A stretch of 64,000 bases of DNA from Shewanella olleyana (GCF_023283825.1 NZ_JAKILD010000011.1:91981-155980); one strand, 5' to 3'; positions 27,263 through 39,657 are shown, numbered from the stretch's first letter. The notes: a model not told the origin generated them from the letters alone. A program made the numbers and translations.

Positions 27263-29746
27263 ATGAGATTGAATAAACTTTTTGCCTCGATGATTTTAGT
27301 CGGCGCGTCATTTTCAGGCAATGGTGTGGCTGAACCTTTCCAACCATTTGAAGTGACCGACATCCAGATTGATGGTTTACAACGAGTTGCACTTGGTGCT
27401 GCCTTGTTAAGTCTCCCCGTAAAAGTGGGTGATACTGTTGACCAAGTTAAATTACAACAAGCGATAAAAAGCTTATATGCCTCAACTAACTTTGAAACAA
27501 TCAGTGTCGCCCGTGAAGATGGTGTGCTGATTGTTAAAGTTAAAGAGCGTGCGACTATCAGTGCTGTTACCTTTGAAGGTAACAAAGATATTAAAGACGA
27601 GCAGCTTCAAGAAAGTTTGGATGGCTCTGGCATTAAAATCGGTGAATCACTCGATAGAACCATGCTATCTGGGATTGAGAAAGGTCTGCAAGACTTCTAT
27701 TACGGCGTAGGTAAGTACGGCGCGAAGGTAGAAGCTGAAGTGATCAACTTACCTCGTAACCGTGTTGAGCTTAAGTTCAACTTCACTGAAGGTTTAGCTG
27801 CTGAAATTCGCCAAATTAACGTTGTTGGCAATACGGTATTTTCTGATGAAGAGTTAATTGGTTTATTAGAACTTAAAGACTATGTCGCTTGGTGGGATCT
27901 TTTTGGTGAGCGTCGCTATCAGAAACAAAAGCTACAAGCTGATTTAGAAACGGTTAAAACTTACTACCACAATCAGGGTTATATACGATTTGAAGTTACT
28001 TCGACTCAAGTTGCGATGACGCCTGACAGAAAAGGTCTATATATCACCATCAATGTTGATGAAGGTGAAAAATATAAAGTCTCTGAAGTTAACTTAACTG
28101 GCGAGCTAATGGGCCGTGACAAGTTGATGAAAGCGATTTTGCCGATTAAAGAAGGCGATATGTACAACGGCGGTGATGTAACCTTCACCGAAGAAATGTA
28201 CAGCAAGTATCTAGGTCGCTTTGGTTATGCTTATCCTGAAGTGAAAACTTTCCCAGAAATTAATGACGAAACTAAAGAAGTTGCGTTAAATATCAATATT
28301 AATCCGGGAAAACGTGTTTACGTGCGTTCTATTAACTTCAGTGGTAACACAGTTACTAAAGATGAAGTGATGCGTCGTGAATTACGTCAGATGGAAGGGG
28401 CTTGGTTAAACTCAGCGCAAGTTGAACAATCTAAATCACGTTTGAATCGCTTAGGCTATTTCGAAACCGTTGATACAGAGACCGTTCAAGTACCGGGAAG
28501 TGATGATCTTGTTGATGTTGCATTTAATGTAAAAGAGCAACCTTCAGGTTCATTTAATGCTGGTGTGGGTTACGGTACTGAATCAGGGTTGAGTCTTCAG
28601 TTTGGCGTTCAGCAAAGCAACTTCTTAGGTACAGGTAACCAAGCTGGTGTGAGTTTAAATACCAACAAATATTCTAAGAACGTTAACTTCTCTTATACTG
28701 ACCCATATTTTACTAAAGATGGCGTGAGTTTAGGTGGTAGCATTTACTGGAATGAATTTGATGCGAACGAGGCTAACCTTGAGCGCTATAAAAACAAATC
28801 TTACGGTATTGCCTTAAACTCCGGTTTCCCAATTAACGAATACAACCGTTTAAACGGTGGTATTGGTTATCGTCATAACTCAATTTCTGAGATATCGGCT
28901 TATGAGCAAGCCTTACGTTTTTATAATGTATATCGTGAATCAGATGATCCAAATGCCGACTTAAGTTTTGATAACTTTGAGCTAAATGGTGGTTGGTCTC
29001 GCAGTACATTAAACCGTGGTACCTTCCCAACAGATGGTTCATCACAACGTTTCAGTGCTAAAGCGACAATACCTGGTTCACACTTGCAGTACTTTAAGAC
29101 CGATTTAGACACTAACTTCTATCTGCCTTTATCGCGTAATCATGGCTTCGTATTATTAACGCGTGCTCGATTAGGTTATGCGAATGGTTATGGTCAGTTT
29201 AATGATAACGACCAAATTCTTCCTTTCTGGGAGAACTACTATTCAGGTGGTAGCAGTTCATTGCGTGGTTTTAAATCTAACTCTGTTGGCCCACGTTCAT
29301 TCTATTTATACCGTGGTAGCGAACCATGTGCACCAGACCCTTCTGGCGACACTTGCTCATTACCTGGTGAACCAAACCAAATTCAAGTGAGTTCAGGTCG
29401 CTCAATTGGTGGTAATGCCATCGCGACTGCGAGTATGGAAGTGATTGTTCCAACTCCATTCTTGGATGAGGCTTATTCTAATTCAGTACGTACTAGTTTC
29501 TTTGTTGATGCTGGTAACGTATGGGATACCGAGTTTGATTATGACTCGTACAGATATCTTCCAGCTGATGAGTTTGATAAGTTGGAAGATTATAGTGACC
29601 CAAGTCGAATTCGTGCCTCTTGGGGTATGAGTGTTCAGTGGTTATCACCGATGGGACCTATGGTGTTTAGCTTGGCTTGGCCGATTAAAGAATACGAAGA
29701 TGATGAAACAGAGATCTTTTCGTTCAATATTGGCAAAACGTTCTAA
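27263..29746 (+). CDS. bamA: Outer-membrane protein assembly factor BamA
   Basis: It inserts beta-barrel proteins into the outer membrane. It has a signal peptide ending near residue 24, five POTRA domains (about 25-425) and a 16-strand barrel with the lid motif SSLRGF near 671. It ends in the aromatic C-terminal signature, a terminal Phe. It has 827 residues. It precedes skp, its periplasmic chaperone partner. Confidence 0.97.
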   Translation: MRLNKLFASMILVGASFSGNGVAEPFQPFEVTDIQIDGLQRVALGAALLSLPVKVGDTVDQVKLQQAIKSLYASTNFETISVAREDGVLIVKVKERATISAVTFEGNKDIKDEQLQESLDGSGIKIGESLDRTMLSGIEKGLQDFYYGVGKYGAKVEAEVINLPRNRVELKFNFTEGLAAEIRQINVVGNTVFSDEELIGLLELKDYVAWWDLFGERRYQKQKLQADLETVKTYYHNQGYIRFEVTSTQVAMTPDRKGLYITINVDEGEKYKVSEVNLTGELMGRDKLMKAILPIKEGDMYNGGDVTFTEEMYSKYLGRFGYAYPEVKTFPEINDETKEVALNININPGKRVYVRSINFSGNTVTKDEVMRRELRQMEGAWLNSAQVEQSKSRLNRLGYFETVDTETVQVPGSDDLVDVAFNVKEQPSGSFNAGVGYGTESGLSLQFGVQQSNFLGTGNQAGVSLNTNKYSKNVNFSYTDPYFTKDGVSLGGSIYWNEFDANEANLERYKNKSYGIALNSGFPINEYNRLNGGIGYRHNSISEISAYEQALRFYNVYRESDDPNADLSFDNFELNGGWSRSTLNRGTFPTDGSSQRFSAKATIPGSHLQYFKTDLDTNFYLPLSRNHGFVLLTRARLGYANGYGQFNDNDQILPFWENYYSGGSSSLRGFKSNSVGPRSFYLYRGSEPCAPDPSGDTCSLPGEPNQIQVSSGRSIGGNAIATASMEVIVPTPFLDEAYSNSVRTSFFVDAGNVWDTEFDYDSYRYLPADEFDKLEDYSDPSRIRASWGMSVQWLSPMGPMVFSLAWPIKEYEDDETEIFSFNIGKTF

Positions 29747-29793
29747 AACAAATAAACTCGGCAAGTTTTGCTGATAATAATAAGGAGTCTATT

Positions 29794-30300
29794 TTGAAAA
29801 AGATGGTAAATCGCGCGTTAGTAACAATGGCATTTTTAAGTGCACCTATGATGGCACATGCTGAAAAAATTGCTGTGGTTGATATGGGCGAAGTATTTGA
29901 GCAGCTACCACAACGTGAACAAATCTCTCAATCTCTTAAAACTGAGTTTGGTGATCGAGTCGCTGAAGTACAAAAGATGCAAGAAGAAATGCAAGGTATG
30001 GTTGAGAAGCAGCAGCGCGATGGTGCGTTGATGAGCGATAGTCAAAAAACGGATCTTGTACGTAAAATGGAGTCACTTAAATCAGACTTCCAACTAAAAG
30101 GCAAAGCACTTGATGAAGATATGCGTCGTCGTCAAGGCGAAGAGCAAAATAAACTTTTAGTAAAAGTGCAAGAAGCGATCAACACTATCGCTGCAAAAGA
30201 GTCTTACGATATCGTTCTTCAACGTGGTGCTGTTATTTTCGTTAAGCCTGATGCAGACATCAGCAATCAAGTTGTTCAAGCGTTAAGTAAAGGCAACTAA
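29794..30300 (+). CDS. skp: Periplasmic chaperone Skp (OmpH)
   Basis: Skp holds unfolded outer-membrane proteins for BamA. It has a signal peptide (cleavage after AHA, residue 23), then IAVVDMGEVFEQLPQ, and long helical tentacles rich in Gln/Lys/Glu. It has 168 residues. The start is TTG at 29794 with AAGGAG 8 bases upstream. It abuts lpxD directly. Confidence 0.95.
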   Translation: MKKMVNRALVTMAFLSAPMMAHAEKIAVVDMGEVFEQLPQREQISQSLKTEFGDRVAEVQKMQEEMQGMVEKQQRDGALMSDSQKTDLVRKMESLKSDFQLKGKALDEDMRRRQGEEQNKLLVKVQEAINTIAAKESYDIVLQRGAVIFVKPDADISNQVVQALSKGN

Positions 30301-31319
30301 TGAAAACTGTGACTTTAAAAGAGCTTGGTCAGCTATTGGGAGCGTCTATTAAAGGTGACGAATCATTGGAAATTACCAGTGTGGCCACTTTAGAAGATGC
30401 TACCCAAGATCAACTTTCTTTTTTAGCCAATAGTAAGTACCGTGCACAGCTTGATAAAACTCAAGCTGGCGCGGTGTTATTGAGTGAAAAAGATGCTGAA
30501 GATTACCAAGGTAATGCTTTGGTTTTGAAAGATCCTTATGTCGGTTTTGCCCGAATTGCCCAACTTCTTGATACTACACCTAAAGTGACTTTAGGTATTC
30601 ATCCTTCTGCTCAAATCGATCCTTCTGCGCAATTGGGTGAGGATGTCGCCATTGCTGCTAATGTCGTCGTGGGTGCCAATGTTATTATTGGAAATAATGT
30701 CCAAGTTGGTCCGGGGAGTGTGATTGGCGAGCAGTCCATTATTGGTTCTGGTAGTTGTTTAAAAGCCAATGTGACGTTTTATCATGATGTTGTCGTTGGA
30801 CAGGATTGTATATTTCATTCTGGAAGTGTCATAGGCTCTGACGGCTTTGGTTATGCCAATGAAAAAGGCAACTGGATTAAAATACCGCAAACAGGTGGTG
30901 TTAGAATCGGTGATAGAGTCGAAGTTGGTGCGGGAACGACAATTGACCGAGGTGCGTTGTCACACACTGAAATTCATGACGGTGTGATAATTGATAATCA
31001 AGTTCAGATCGCACACAACTGCGTTGTTGGACTCAATAGTGCTATAGCGGGGACGTCTTTCCTTGCAGGCAGTGCCACTATTGGTAAGTATTGCATCATC
31101 GGTGGAGGCAGTGGTATTGCTGGCCATTTGAATGTAGTTGATGGCACTCATGTCTCTGGCAGTACTAATGTTACCAGTGAAATACGTAAACCGGGTCTGT
31201 ATTCATCTGCTACAATTGCTATGGATAACAAGACGTGGCGACGTAATACCGTTCGTTTCCGTCATTTAGACGAATTATTTAATCGTGTTAAAACGATTGA
31301 AAAGAAAATCAAAGATTAG
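30300..31319 (+). CDS. lpxD: UDP-3-O-acyl-glucosamine N-acyltransferase LpxD
   Basis: This is the third step of lipid A synthesis. An N-terminal uridine-binding domain (about 1-100, with [12 protein letters not shown]) is followed by a long hexapeptide-repeat beta-helix and a C-terminal helix. The catalytic His lies in the GSDGFGYA to IAHNCVVG region. It has 339 residues and overlaps the skp stop by one base. Confidence 0.97.
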   Translation: MKTVTLKELGQLLGASIKGDESLEITSVATLEDATQDQLSFLANSKYRAQLDKTQAGAVLLSEKDAEDYQGNALVLKDPYVGFARIAQLLDTTPKVTLGIHPSAQIDPSAQLGEDVAIAANVVVGANVIIGNNVQVGPGSVIGEQSIIGSGSCLKANVTFYHDVVVGQDCIFHSGSVIGSDGFGYANEKGNWIKIPQTGGVRIGDRVEVGAGTTIDRGALSHTEIHDGVIIDNQVQIAHNCVVGLNSAIAGTSFLAGSATIGKYCIIGGGSGIAGHLNVVDGTHVSGSTNVTSEIRKPGLYSSATIAMDNKTWRRNTVRFRHLDELFNRVKTIEKKIKD

Positions 31320-31357
31320 AAGTCATGGCTCAAAGTAGCCATTGCGAGGACTTAAGC

Positions 31358-31819
31358 GTGTCAAACCAATTAAATACAATGGATATTGAAGAAATCCTTC
31401 AGTATCTTCCTCATAGATATCCATTTTTGTTAGTTGACCGTGTATTAGATTATACCGTTGGTGAATCTTTACATGCGATTAAAAACGTGACGTTTAATGA
31501 ACCATTTTTCCAAGGTCATTTCCCTGTAAAACCTGTAATGCCAGGCGTATTAATCATTGAAGCTATGGCACAAGCAACAGGTTTATTAGCATTTAAGACC
31601 ATGAGCCCAGATCCTTCACCAGATGTTTTATACCTACTTGCTGGTGTCGATAAGGCGCGTTTTAAACGCGTTGTTTCTCCTGGTGACCAAGTTCATTTCC
31701 ATGTCAAAATGATTAAAGAACGCCGAGGGATTGGTGTATTTGAAGGGCAAGCTTTCGTCGATGGCGAGTTAGCGTGTTCTGCCGAAATTATGTGTGCACG
31801 TAGAGAGATCAACAAGTGA
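31358..31819 (+). CDS. fabZ: 3-hydroxyacyl-ACP dehydratase FabZ
   Basis: It dehydrates beta-hydroxyacyl-ACP in fatty acid elongation. The hot-dog fold signature is [16 protein letters not shown], then the catalytic His in [24 protein letters not shown] chose GTG 31358 (153 residues, beginning [14 protein letters not shown]) because GAGGA precedes it by 8 bases and it gives the family length. An ATG at 31325 would add 11 residues without a good ribosome site. Confidence 0.95.
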   Translation: MSNQLNTMDIEEILQYLPHRYPFLLVDRVLDYTVGESLHAIKNVTFNEPFFQGHFPVKPVMPGVLIIEAMAQATGLLAFKTMSPDPSPDVLYLLAGVDKARFKRVVSPGDQVHFHVKMIKERRGIGVFEGQAFVDGELACSAEIMCARREINK

Positions 31820-32586
31820 TTGATAAGTTAGCATTCGTACATCCAGACGCAAAAATTGGTAACAACGTCACTATTGGCCCTTGGAGTTATATCGGCGCTG
31901 ATGTTGAAATTGGCGACGACACTTGGGTAAGCTCACATGTTGTTATCAAAGGACCAAGTATTATTGGTAAAGGCAACCGTTTTTTCCAGTTCTCATCGAT
32001 TGGTGAAGAATGCCAGGATAAAAAGTATGCGGGTGAGCCAACCACATTGATCATGGGCGATAATAATATTGTCCGTGAAAACGTGACCATTCATCGTGGC
32101 ACGATTCAAGATAATAGCGAAACCCACATTGGCTCTAATAATCTATTAATGGCCTACGTTCATATTGCCCATGATTGTGTCCTAGGCGATAACATCATCA
32201 TGGCAAATAATGCATCTATTGCAGGTCATGTACATGTTGGTGACTGGGCTATTTTAGGTGGTATGACTGGTGTACATCAGTTTGTGCATATTGGTGCTCA
32301 CGCCTTTACAGCTGGCTCGTCAACTATTTTCCAAGATGTGCCGCCGTTTGTCATGGCCGCTGGTAGTCCTGCTATCCCTCGCGGGTTAAATGTAGAAGGG
32401 CTTAAACGCCGTGGTTTTACTAAAGAGACGCAACATGCGATCCGTCGTACTTATAAATCTCTGTACCGTAAAAACTTAACTATCGAAGAAGCATTGGCTG
32501 AAATTACTGAAGATGCTGAATCTGATGAGTACGTTAAAGGTATGGTTGATTTTATTAATGGCTCTTCCCGTGGGATCATTCGATAG
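31816..32586 (+). CDS. lpxA: UDP-GlcNAc acyltransferase LpxA
   Basis: This is the first step of lipid A synthesis, a hexapeptide beta-helix enzyme of 256 residues. The catalytic His is in [14 protein letters not shown] and the acyl-chain ruler region follows in [13 protein letters not shown]. It starts with GTG at 31816, overlapping the fabZ stop by 4 bases (translational coupling). Confidence 0.97.
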   Translation: MIDKLAFVHPDAKIGNNVTIGPWSYIGADVEIGDDTWVSSHVVIKGPSIIGKGNRFFQFSSIGEECQDKKYAGEPTTLIMGDNNIVRENVTIHRGTIQDNSETHIGSNNLLMAYVHIAHDCVLGDNIIMANNASIAGHVHVGDWAILGGMTGVHQFVHIGAHAFTAGSSTIFQDVPPFVMAAGSPAIPRGLNVEGLKRRGFTKETQHAIRRTYKSLYRKNLTIEEALAEITEDAESDEYVKGMVDFINGSSRGIIR

Positions 32587-32594
32587 AATAAACA

Positions 32595-33761
32595 ATGACA
32601 AATAATACCCCTCGTATATTTGCAATGGTCGCCGGAGAAATCTCAGGCGATATTTTAGGTGCAGGATTAATTAAGTCTCTGCAAAAGCACTATCCTGATG
32701 CCAGATTTATTGGCATTGGCGGTCCTCAGATGGAAGCGCTTGGCTTTGAAAGCTTTTTTTCTTATGAAGAGCTTGCGGTGATGGGAATTGTTGAAGTCCT
32801 TGGACGATTACCAAGATTACTGAAGGTTAGAGCTACGCTCATTGAAAAAATATGCCAAGCGAAACCTGACTGCTTTATTGGTATTGATGCTCCTGATTTT
32901 AATATTGGTCTTGAGTTAAAGCTTAAGAATAAAGGCATTAAAACAGTTCATTATGTCAGTCCATCAGTTTGGGCTTGGCGTCCAAAGCGTATCTTTAAAA
33001 TAGCGAAAGCCACTAACATGGTATTGTCGTTACTGCCTTTTGAAAAAGCCTTTTACGATAAATATCAAGTTCCTTGCACTTTTGTTGGTCACACTCTGGC
33101 TGATGATATCCCCATGGAAAGTGACAAATTTGCTGCGCGAAAATTACTTGGGCTAGATCCAACAGCAGAATACTTAGCAGTACTACCGGGTTCTCGAGGT
33201 AGTGAGCTTAAGCAACTCGCTGAGCCATTTATCAAAGCTATCGTCCTCGTTAAACAAAAGTATCCCGATATTAAATTTGTCACTCCGTTAGTGAATCAGA
33301 CTCGAAGAGAGCAGTTTGTTGCAGCGCTTAAAGCATTTGCACCTGATCTTGAGATTGAACTGGTAGAAGGCCAATCTCGTGAAGTCATGGCGGCATCGGA
33401 TGCAATATTACTCGCATCAGGAACCGCAGCTTTAGAGGCGATGTTAATTAAGCGCCCAACTGTCATGTCTTATCGAGTGAATGGACTGACTTACAGCATA
33501 GCTAAAAGGTTGATGAGTCTTGAGCATTACTCTTTACCTAATTTATTAGCAGATAGAGCGTTAATTCCTGAGATTGTGCAAGATGAGTGTAATGAACACA
33601 ATATTGCTGCAGCCGTTATTGAGCAGCTGAATATCGATTTTGCGCCTTTGAAAGCAGAGTTTGAAAAATTACATCTAACACTGCGTTGTAATGCTAGTGA
33701 TAGAGCGGCTGATGCAGTGATCAAAGTGATAAACGACCCTCAATCACAAGAGACTAACTAA
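32595..33761 (+). CDS. lpxB: Lipid A disaccharide synthase LpxB
   Basis: It condenses lipid X with UDP-diacylglucosamine; it is a GT19 glycosyltransferase, peripheral on the inner membrane. The N-terminal [14 protein letters not shown], the [12 protein letters not shown] segment and the donor-site [12 protein letters not shown] near residue 198 are present. It has 388 residues. Its stop overlaps the rnhB start. Confidence 0.97.
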   Translation: MTNNTPRIFAMVAGEISGDILGAGLIKSLQKHYPDARFIGIGGPQMEALGFESFFSYEELAVMGIVEVLGRLPRLLKVRATLIEKICQAKPDCFIGIDAPDFNIGLELKLKNKGIKTVHYVSPSVWAWRPKRIFKIAKATNMVLSLLPFEKAFYDKYQVPCTFVGHTLADDIPMESDKFAARKLLGLDPTAEYLAVLPGSRGSELKQLAEPFIKAIVLVKQKYPDIKFVTPLVNQTRREQFVAALKAFAPDLEIELVEGQSREVMAASDAILLASGTAALEAMLIKRPTVMSYRVNGLTYSIAKRLMSLEHYSLPNLLADRALIPEIVQDECNEHNIAAAVIEQLNIDFAPLKAEFEKLHLTLRCNASDRAADAVIKVINDPQSQETN

Positions 33762-34390
33762 TGAGCCGAATTCCTGCAGTAATAAAAGGCATCACTCACG
33801 AACAGGTTGAATATATAAGCCGTGGTGTAGTCGCTGGGGTCGATGAAGTTGGCCGTGGCCCATTAGTGGGTGATGTTGTAACTGCTGCAGTTATTTTAGA
33901 TCCAAATAATCCTATTACAGGCCTAAATGATTCTAAAAAGCTTACAGAGAAGCGCCGTGAAGCCTTGTATGTCGAAATTATGGATAAAGCATTAGCGATC
34001 AGTGTTGGCCGCGCAACGCCTATTGAAATTGATGAGATTAATATTTTGCATGCCACGATGCTAGCGATGCAACGTGCTGTCAGTGGTTTATCTATCTTGC
34101 CTGAGCGAGTATTAGTCGATGGAAACCGTTCCCCTGATTTCGGAATACAAAGTCATGCGATAGTAAAAGGTGATGGTTTAGTTGCTGCAATTAGTGCCGC
34201 CTCTATTATCGCCAAAGTTACCCGTGATAGAGAAATGGCAGAGCTTGATAGTCGATATCCTCAATACGGTTTTGCTAAACATAAAGGCTACCCGACAAAA
34301 GCTCATTTTGAAGCCCTAGAGGCCCATGGTGTTTTAGATGAACATCGTAAAAGTTTTAAACCGGTTTTTGAACGGTTAAATAAGCCTTGA
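33761..34390 (+). CDS. rnhB: Ribonuclease HII
   Basis: It removes misincorporated ribonucleotides and RNA primers. The catalytic carboxylates lie in [13 protein letters not shown] (Asp, Glu) near residue 27, LVDGNRSP and [13 protein letters not shown]. It has 209 residues. The TAATG overlap couples it to lpxB. A 205-base AT-rich gap before dnaE could carry an extra promoter. Confidence 0.96.
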   Translation: MSRIPAVIKGITHEQVEYISRGVVAGVDEVGRGPLVGDVVTAAVILDPNNPITGLNDSKKLTEKRREALYVEIMDKALAISVGRATPIEIDEINILHATMLAMQRAVSGLSILPERVLVDGNRSPDFGIQSHAIVKGDGLVAAISAASIIAKVTRDREMAELDSRYPQYGFAKHKGYPTKAHFEALEAHGVLDEHRKSFKPVFERLNKP

Positions 34391-34595
34391 TAGACAATTA
34401 AATATCTGGCCTTCATAAAACGTTACTTTATTGATAACAGTTAGATAAGGTAGCGAATTTTAACGTTATGCGCCTAAATTCAATATTATCTATAACACTG
34501 TGAAATTCATTATTCGCTATTAAAAATTGGCTTATTTTGCTAATCTGGTCAGCGGTTTTTCCTTTTAATCAAGCATTCCAAAGATACCATAATCT

Positions 34596-37500
34596 ATGTC
34601 CGATCCTCGTTTTGTCCATCTTCGTGTTCACAGTGATTTTTCCATGTCTGATGGCGTGGCAAAAGTAAAACCTATCCTAGCAAAAGCAGCTGAACTTGGG
34701 ATGGGCGCATTAGCCATAACAGACCAAAATAACTTTTGCGGCTTAGTGAAGTACTACGGCGGTGCTCATGGCGCAGGAATAAAGCCCATTGTTGGTGCAG
34801 ATTTTTGGATGAAAGTCCCTGGGTTTGAAAACGATTTTTGTGCCATCACCATCATTGCGTTGAATAATGATGGTTATCAGAGTTTGACTCAGTTAATTAG
34901 CGAAGCATATTTACGTGGACAAATTAACGGCAGAGTCGTGATTGACCAAGAATGGCTAGTGAAATTCAATAACGGTATTTTATTGATCTCAGGGGCAAAA
35001 GATGGGGATGTCGGTAAAGCGTTATTAAAAGACAATCAGACTCAAGTTGATGAATTGGTTGAGTTCTATAAGACTCATTTTGAAGACCGATATTTTCTTG
35101 AGCTAATTCGAACAGGTCGTCCTGATGAAGAACGCTATTTGCACTTGGCGGTTAAGCTTGCTTCAGAAAAAGACTTACCTGTTGTTGCCACTAACCAAGT
35201 GGTTTTTTTAAAAGCCGATGATTTCGAATCCCATGAAATCCGCGTTGCGATTCATGATGGATTCACCTTAGCTGATCCGCGTCGCCCTAAGAAATATAGT
35301 GATCAGCAATATCTTCGTTCAGAAGAAGAAATGTGTGAATTGTTTGCTGACATTCCATCTGCCTTATCTAACAGTGTTGAAATTGCCAAACGTTGTAATG
35401 TCACTATACGTTTAAACGAATACTTCCTGCCAAATTTTCCAACGGGTGATTTAACCATTGAAGACTTTCTGGTTGAAGTCTCAGAGAAGGGTTTAGAAGA
35501 GCGTTTAGAGTTTTTATTTCCAGACGAAAAAGAACGAGCAGAGAAAAGACCTGAATATGATGAACGCTTAGATATCGAACTCAAAGTGATTAACCAGATG
35601 GGGTTCCCTGGTTACTTCTTGATCGTTATGGAGTTTATCCAGTGGGGTAAAGATAATGATATTCCAGTGGGGCCAGGTCGTGGTTCTGGTGCGGGTTCAC
35701 TTGTCGCTTATGCACTAAAAATTACCGACCTAGACCCGTTAGAATATGATTTATTATTCGAGCGTTTCTTGAACCCTGAACGTGTATCAATGCCTGATTT
35801 TGATGTCGATTTCTGTATGGATCGCCGTGATGAAGTTATTGACCATGTTGCTGAGTTATATGGCCGAGATGCGGTATCGCAAATTATTACTTTCGGTACC
35901 ATGGCTGCAAAAGCGGTTGTGCGCGACGTTGGGCGTGCTTTAGGCCATCCTTATGGCTTTGTTGAGCGCCTAACTAAAATGATCCCAGCAGAGCCTGGGA
36001 TGACATTAACAAAAGCATTTGAAGTAGAGCCATCACTTCCTGAAGCCTATAATGCTGATGAAGATGTTCGTGAGCTTATTGATATGTGTCGCCGTTTAGA
36101 AGGTGTCACACGTAACGCGGGTAAACATGCCGGTGGTGTGGTTATTTCACCTACCGTAATTACAGATTTCTCTCCTTTATACTGTGATGCTGAAGGCTTA
36201 AACCCAGTCACTCAGTTCGATAAGAATGATGTAGAAACTGCGGGCCTAGTTAAATTCGATTTCTTGGGGTTAAGAACCCTGACTATTATCGATTGGGCGC
36301 TGCAAATGATTAACCCTCGCTTAGCTAAGCAAGGGAAAGATCCGGTGCGTATCGAAGCCATTCCTTTAGACGACCCTAAATCATTCAGGTTACTACAACG
36401 CTACGAGACTACAGCGGTATTCCAATTGGAATCCCGTGGTATGAAAGATTTGATTAAACGTCTTCAGCCCGATTGTTTCGAGGACATGATTGCACTGGTG
36501 GCACTTTTCCGACCAGGCCCACTGCAATCGGGCATGGTAGATAACTTCATTGAACGTAAGCATGGTCGTGAAGAAGTCTCGTATCCAGATGCTGAATATC
36601 AGCATGAGTCGTTAAAAGAACTACTTGAGCCCACTTACGGCATTATTTTGTACCAAGAACAAGTGATGCAAATTGCGCAGGTACTTGCTGGCTATACCCT
36701 TGGTGGCGCGGATATGCTCCGCCGTGCAATGGGTAAGAAAAAACCAGAAGAAATGGCTAAGCAGCGCGGTACTTTCGAAGAAGGGGCGATTAAAAACGGT
36801 GTTGATGGCCCACTGTCGATGAAAATCTTCGATTTGGTGGAAAAATTCGCCGGTTATGGTTTCAACAAATCTCACTCAGCAGCATACGCATTAGTTTCTT
36901 ATCAAACGCTATGGTTAAAAACCCATTACCCAGCTGAGTTTATGGCTGCTGTAATGTCTGCGGATATGGATAACACCGATAAAATTGTTATCTTAGTTGA
37001 TGAATGTGAACGTATGGGCATACCGATTATTCCGCCTGATGTGAATAAGGGCTTGTTCAAGTTCACTGTTGATGATGACTTAAACATCGTATACGGAATT
37101 GGCGCGATTAAAGGTGTCGGTGATGGCCCTGTTGAATCGATTCTCAATGCGCGTAAAGATGGGCCGTTTACCGATTTATTCGACTTTTGTGCTCGAATCG
37201 ATTTGAAAAAGCTTAATAAACGCGTTATTGAAAAACTCATTTGTGCTGGTGCGCTGGACAATTTAGGCCCGCATCGCGCCGCTATGATAGCGACACTTCC
37301 TGAGGCTATTTTAGCTGCAGCTCAGCATGCAAAAGCTGAGGCGACTGGTCAAAATGATATGTTTGGCCTACTTAATTCCGAGCCTGAAGATAACAAACAG
37401 AGCTTTGTTGAATGTGCGACTTGGCCTGATAAAGTCTGGCTTGAAGGTGAGCGAGATACCTTAGGGTTATACCTGACTGGTCATCCAATCAACCAGTATT

Positions 37501-38069
37501 TAAAAGAGTTAAAGCAATACACCTCAGGTCGCCTTAAAGATGTGCATCCTACTGATCGTGGTAAAACCATGAAGGCGGCAGGTTTAGTAATTGCGACGCG
37601 TGTGATGATCACTAAGCGTGGCTCTAAAATGGGCTTAGTGACCTTAGATGATAAAAGTGCTCGTTTAGAAGTGATGTTGTTTACTGAAGCGTTTGAGAAG
37701 TTCAATCACTTATTAGAAAAAGATCGTATTTTGATTTGTGAAGGTGAGGTCAGCTTTGATGACTTTGCTGGCGGCAATCGTATGACGGCACGTAATATTA
37801 TTGAAATCGGTGAAGCCCGCAGTCACTTTGCCAATGCGGTTGAAATTAACGTCACTGCTGATGATATTGATCAAGCGTGGCTTGAGAAATTTGAACAAGC
37901 TTTAACACCTTGGAAAAATGGCAGCGTTCCAGTTGTGATTCATTACCAACAGCAAGAAGCGGCTGGGCAATTAAACCTTGGGGATGAATGGCGCGTTAAT
38001 CCAACGGATGAGCTAATGCTCGCGATTGAAAGCCTTGTTGGTTCGAAAAACGTTAAGATAGTCTTTTAG
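34596..38069 (+). CDS. dnaE: DNA polymerase III alpha subunit
   Basis: This is the replicative polymerase. An N-terminal PHP domain ([15 protein letters not shown]) is followed by the palm with catalytic Asp401 and Asp403 in [11 protein letters not shown], the same numbering as E. coli. Fingers and tandem HhH follow. The beta-clamp-binding motif QNDMF lies at 919-923, next to the E. coli QADMF position, and a C-terminal OB and tau-binding region completes it. It has 1157 residues. Confidence 0.98.
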   Translation: MSDPRFVHLRVHSDFSMSDGVAKVKPILAKAAELGMGALAITDQNNFCGLVKYYGGAHGAGIKPIVGADFWMKVPGFENDFCAITIIALNNDGYQSLTQLISEAYLRGQINGRVVIDQEWLVKFNNGILLISGAKDGDVGKALLKDNQTQVDELVEFYKTHFEDRYFLELIRTGRPDEERYLHLAVKLASEKDLPVVATNQVVFLKADDFESHEIRVAIHDGFTLADPRRPKKYSDQQYLRSEEEMCELFADIPSALSNSVEIAKRCNVTIRLNEYFLPNFPTGDLTIEDFLVEVSEKGLEERLEFLFPDEKERAEKRPEYDERLDIELKVINQMGFPGYFLIVMEFIQWGKDNDIPVGPGRGSGAGSLVAYALKITDLDPLEYDLLFERFLNPERVSMPDFDVDFCMDRRDEVIDHVAELYGRDAVSQIITFGTMAAKAVVRDVGRALGHPYGFVERLTKMIPAEPGMTLTKAFEVEPSLPEAYNADEDVRELIDMCRRLEGVTRNAGKHAGGVVISPTVITDFSPLYCDAEGLNPVTQFDKNDVETAGLVKFDFLGLRTLTIIDWALQMINPRLAKQGKDPVRIEAIPLDDPKSFRLLQRYETTAVFQLESRGMKDLIKRLQPDCFEDMIALVALFRPGPLQSGMVDNFIERKHGREEVSYPDAEYQHESLKELLEPTYGIILYQEQVMQIAQVLAGYTLGGADMLRRAMGKKKPEEMAKQRGTFEEGAIKNGVDGPLSMKIFDLVEKFAGYGFNKSHSAAYALVSYQTLWLKTHYPAEFMAAVMSADMDNTDKIVILVDECERMGIPIIPPDVNKGLFKFTVDDDLNIVYGIGAIKGVGDGPVESILNARKDGPFTDLFDFCARIDLKKLNKRVIEKLICAGALDNLGPHRAAMIATLPEAILAAAQHAKAEATGQNDMFGLLNSEPEDNKQSFVECATWPDKVWLEGERDTLGLYLTGHPINQYLKELKQYTSGRLKDVHPTDRGKTMKAAGLVIATRVMITKRGSKMGLVTLDDKSARLEVMLFTEAFEKFNHLLEKDRILICEGEVSFDDFAGGNRMTARNIIEIGEARSHFANAVEINVTADDIDQAWLEKFEQALTPWKNGSVPVVIHYQQQEAAGQLNLGDEWRVNPTDELMLAIESLVGSKNVKIVF

Positions 38070-38185
38070 TTAACCTTTCATAAGTAAAAAGGTAAGCAAT
38101 AATTAACTGAGCTAAATCAAGGTTAAAACAAGAGCTAAATTAGTAAATAGTGCAATAACTAGTGTAGTAAACATAGGTATAAACG

Positions 38186-39586
38186 ATGACAGTGAATGAA
38201 ATAAGTAAAGCTATTGAACAATATACTTTAGCATTGCTGTCATCTAATCTGCAGTCTAGTTCAGTAAGCCCAAATCAGCCTAAGTTAGTATTAGCTTACA
38301 GCGGCGGTGTTGATTCTGAGTGTTTGGCATATGGATTAAGTGCTTTTGCTCAACAGCATCCGCATATTCCATGTCTATTAGTGCATGTTCATCATGGCTT
38401 GAGTGATAACGCTGACACTTGGGTAGACCACTGTTTAGCACAGGCAAATAAGTATCAACTTCCGATCCAGATTGAACGAGTCAATTTAACCAAATCGCCT
38501 CGACAAAGCTTGGAAGCCATAGCGCGAGATGCCCGTTATAACGTATTTAAGAAGTATCTCAATCAAGGAGATATTTTATTAACCGCTCACCATCAGGATG
38601 ACCAACTAGAAACCGTTCTGCTTGCATTAAAACGCGGTCAAGGCCCCAAAGGCTTAGCAGCCATGGGCGCCATTCAACCTTTTAATCAGCATTCGTGGAT
38701 TGTCAGACCGTTACTTGATATCTCTAGAGCGCAAATCGAGTCCTTTGCTACTTCAGTAGAGCTTAAGCATATCGAAGATGAAAGTAATCAGGATGAACAG
38801 TTTGATCGTAATTTTTTACGCCAAGATATCATTCCCCGATTAAAGCAGCGCTGGCCGAGTATTGCAGTAACCGCATCGCGAAGTGCAAATTTATGTGCTC
38901 AGCAGCAAATAGTCATAGAACAGGAAGTGAATAATCGCTTACCTGCTTTTATCGATATCACCGTTGGTGGCAAGTATCCTGCCTTTAAGTTATTGGAATT
39001 AAAGAGCGAGTCACCGCAATGGCAAAGCTTGTTATTAAGAGGCTATATTCAAAGCCAAAAACTCCCTTTACCATCGCACTCACAACTCGAACAAATTCTT
39101 GATCAAGTGCTGAATGCGGCAGATGACGCTAAAGTCGATGTTCACTGCGGTGACTATTCGATAAAGCGTTTTGCGGGACGGGCATATATTGTTCCTGTCG
39201 CTAACGAGAACAGCTTAAAAGCGCAACAGACTAATACTATTGACGAATTATCCGCTTTCATTACAGGAAGTGGCTCTGAAGGGGCTAACAGCCTGGGTGT
39301 GCAAGAGTACCAAGTAACATTGAGTCATGATGGGGTTAGATTACGTTTACCCAATACTGAGAAAGTGAGTGTTGTTTTTGGCGCGAAGGGGAGTACTCGT
39401 TGTCAGCCTCATTTTAGAGATAAAGGACGTGAACTTAAAAAAATATGGCAAGAGCTTGCCGTGCCTCCTTGGCAGAGAAATCAAACCCCTTTGGTTTTTT
39501 ATAATGATAATCTAGTAGCAGCATTGGGGCTTTGGGTAGATAAACGTTTTTTAGCTCAGGGTCAAAATCTAGGTTTTAAGCTGTAA
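38186..39586 (+). CDS. tilS: tRNA(Ile) lysidine synthetase TilS
   Basis: It modifies the wobble C of the CAU anticodon isoleucine tRNA to lysidine and is essential. The PP-loop ATP-binding motif LAYSGGVDSECLAYG starts near residue 36, with LLTAHHQDDQLETVLLALKRG near 131. A C-terminal substrate domain closes the 466-residue protein. It follows dnaE after 116 bases with no accA between them. Confidence 0.93.
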   Translation: MTVNEISKAIEQYTLALLSSNLQSSSVSPNQPKLVLAYSGGVDSECLAYGLSAFAQQHPHIPCLLVHVHHGLSDNADTWVDHCLAQANKYQLPIQIERVNLTKSPRQSLEAIARDARYNVFKKYLNQGDILLTAHHQDDQLETVLLALKRGQGPKGLAAMGAIQPFNQHSWIVRPLLDISRAQIESFATSVELKHIEDESNQDEQFDRNFLRQDIIPRLKQRWPSIAVTASRSANLCAQQQIVIEQEVNNRLPAFIDITVGGKYPAFKLLELKSESPQWQSLLLRGYIQSQKLPLPSHSQLEQILDQVLNAADDAKVDVHCGDYSIKRFAGRAYIVPVANENSLKAQQTNTIDELSAFITGSGSEGANSLGVQEYQVTLSHDGVRLRLPNTEKVSVVFGAKGSTRCQPHFRDKGRELKKIWQELAVPPWQRNQTPLVFYNDNLVAALGLWVDKRFLAQGQNLGFKL

Positions 39587-39657
39587 ACTCATCACAGCTA
39601 TACACTCATAACTGCTATATAAGCCTTCCGACTCTGTTCTAGGTTTATTTTATAAAC

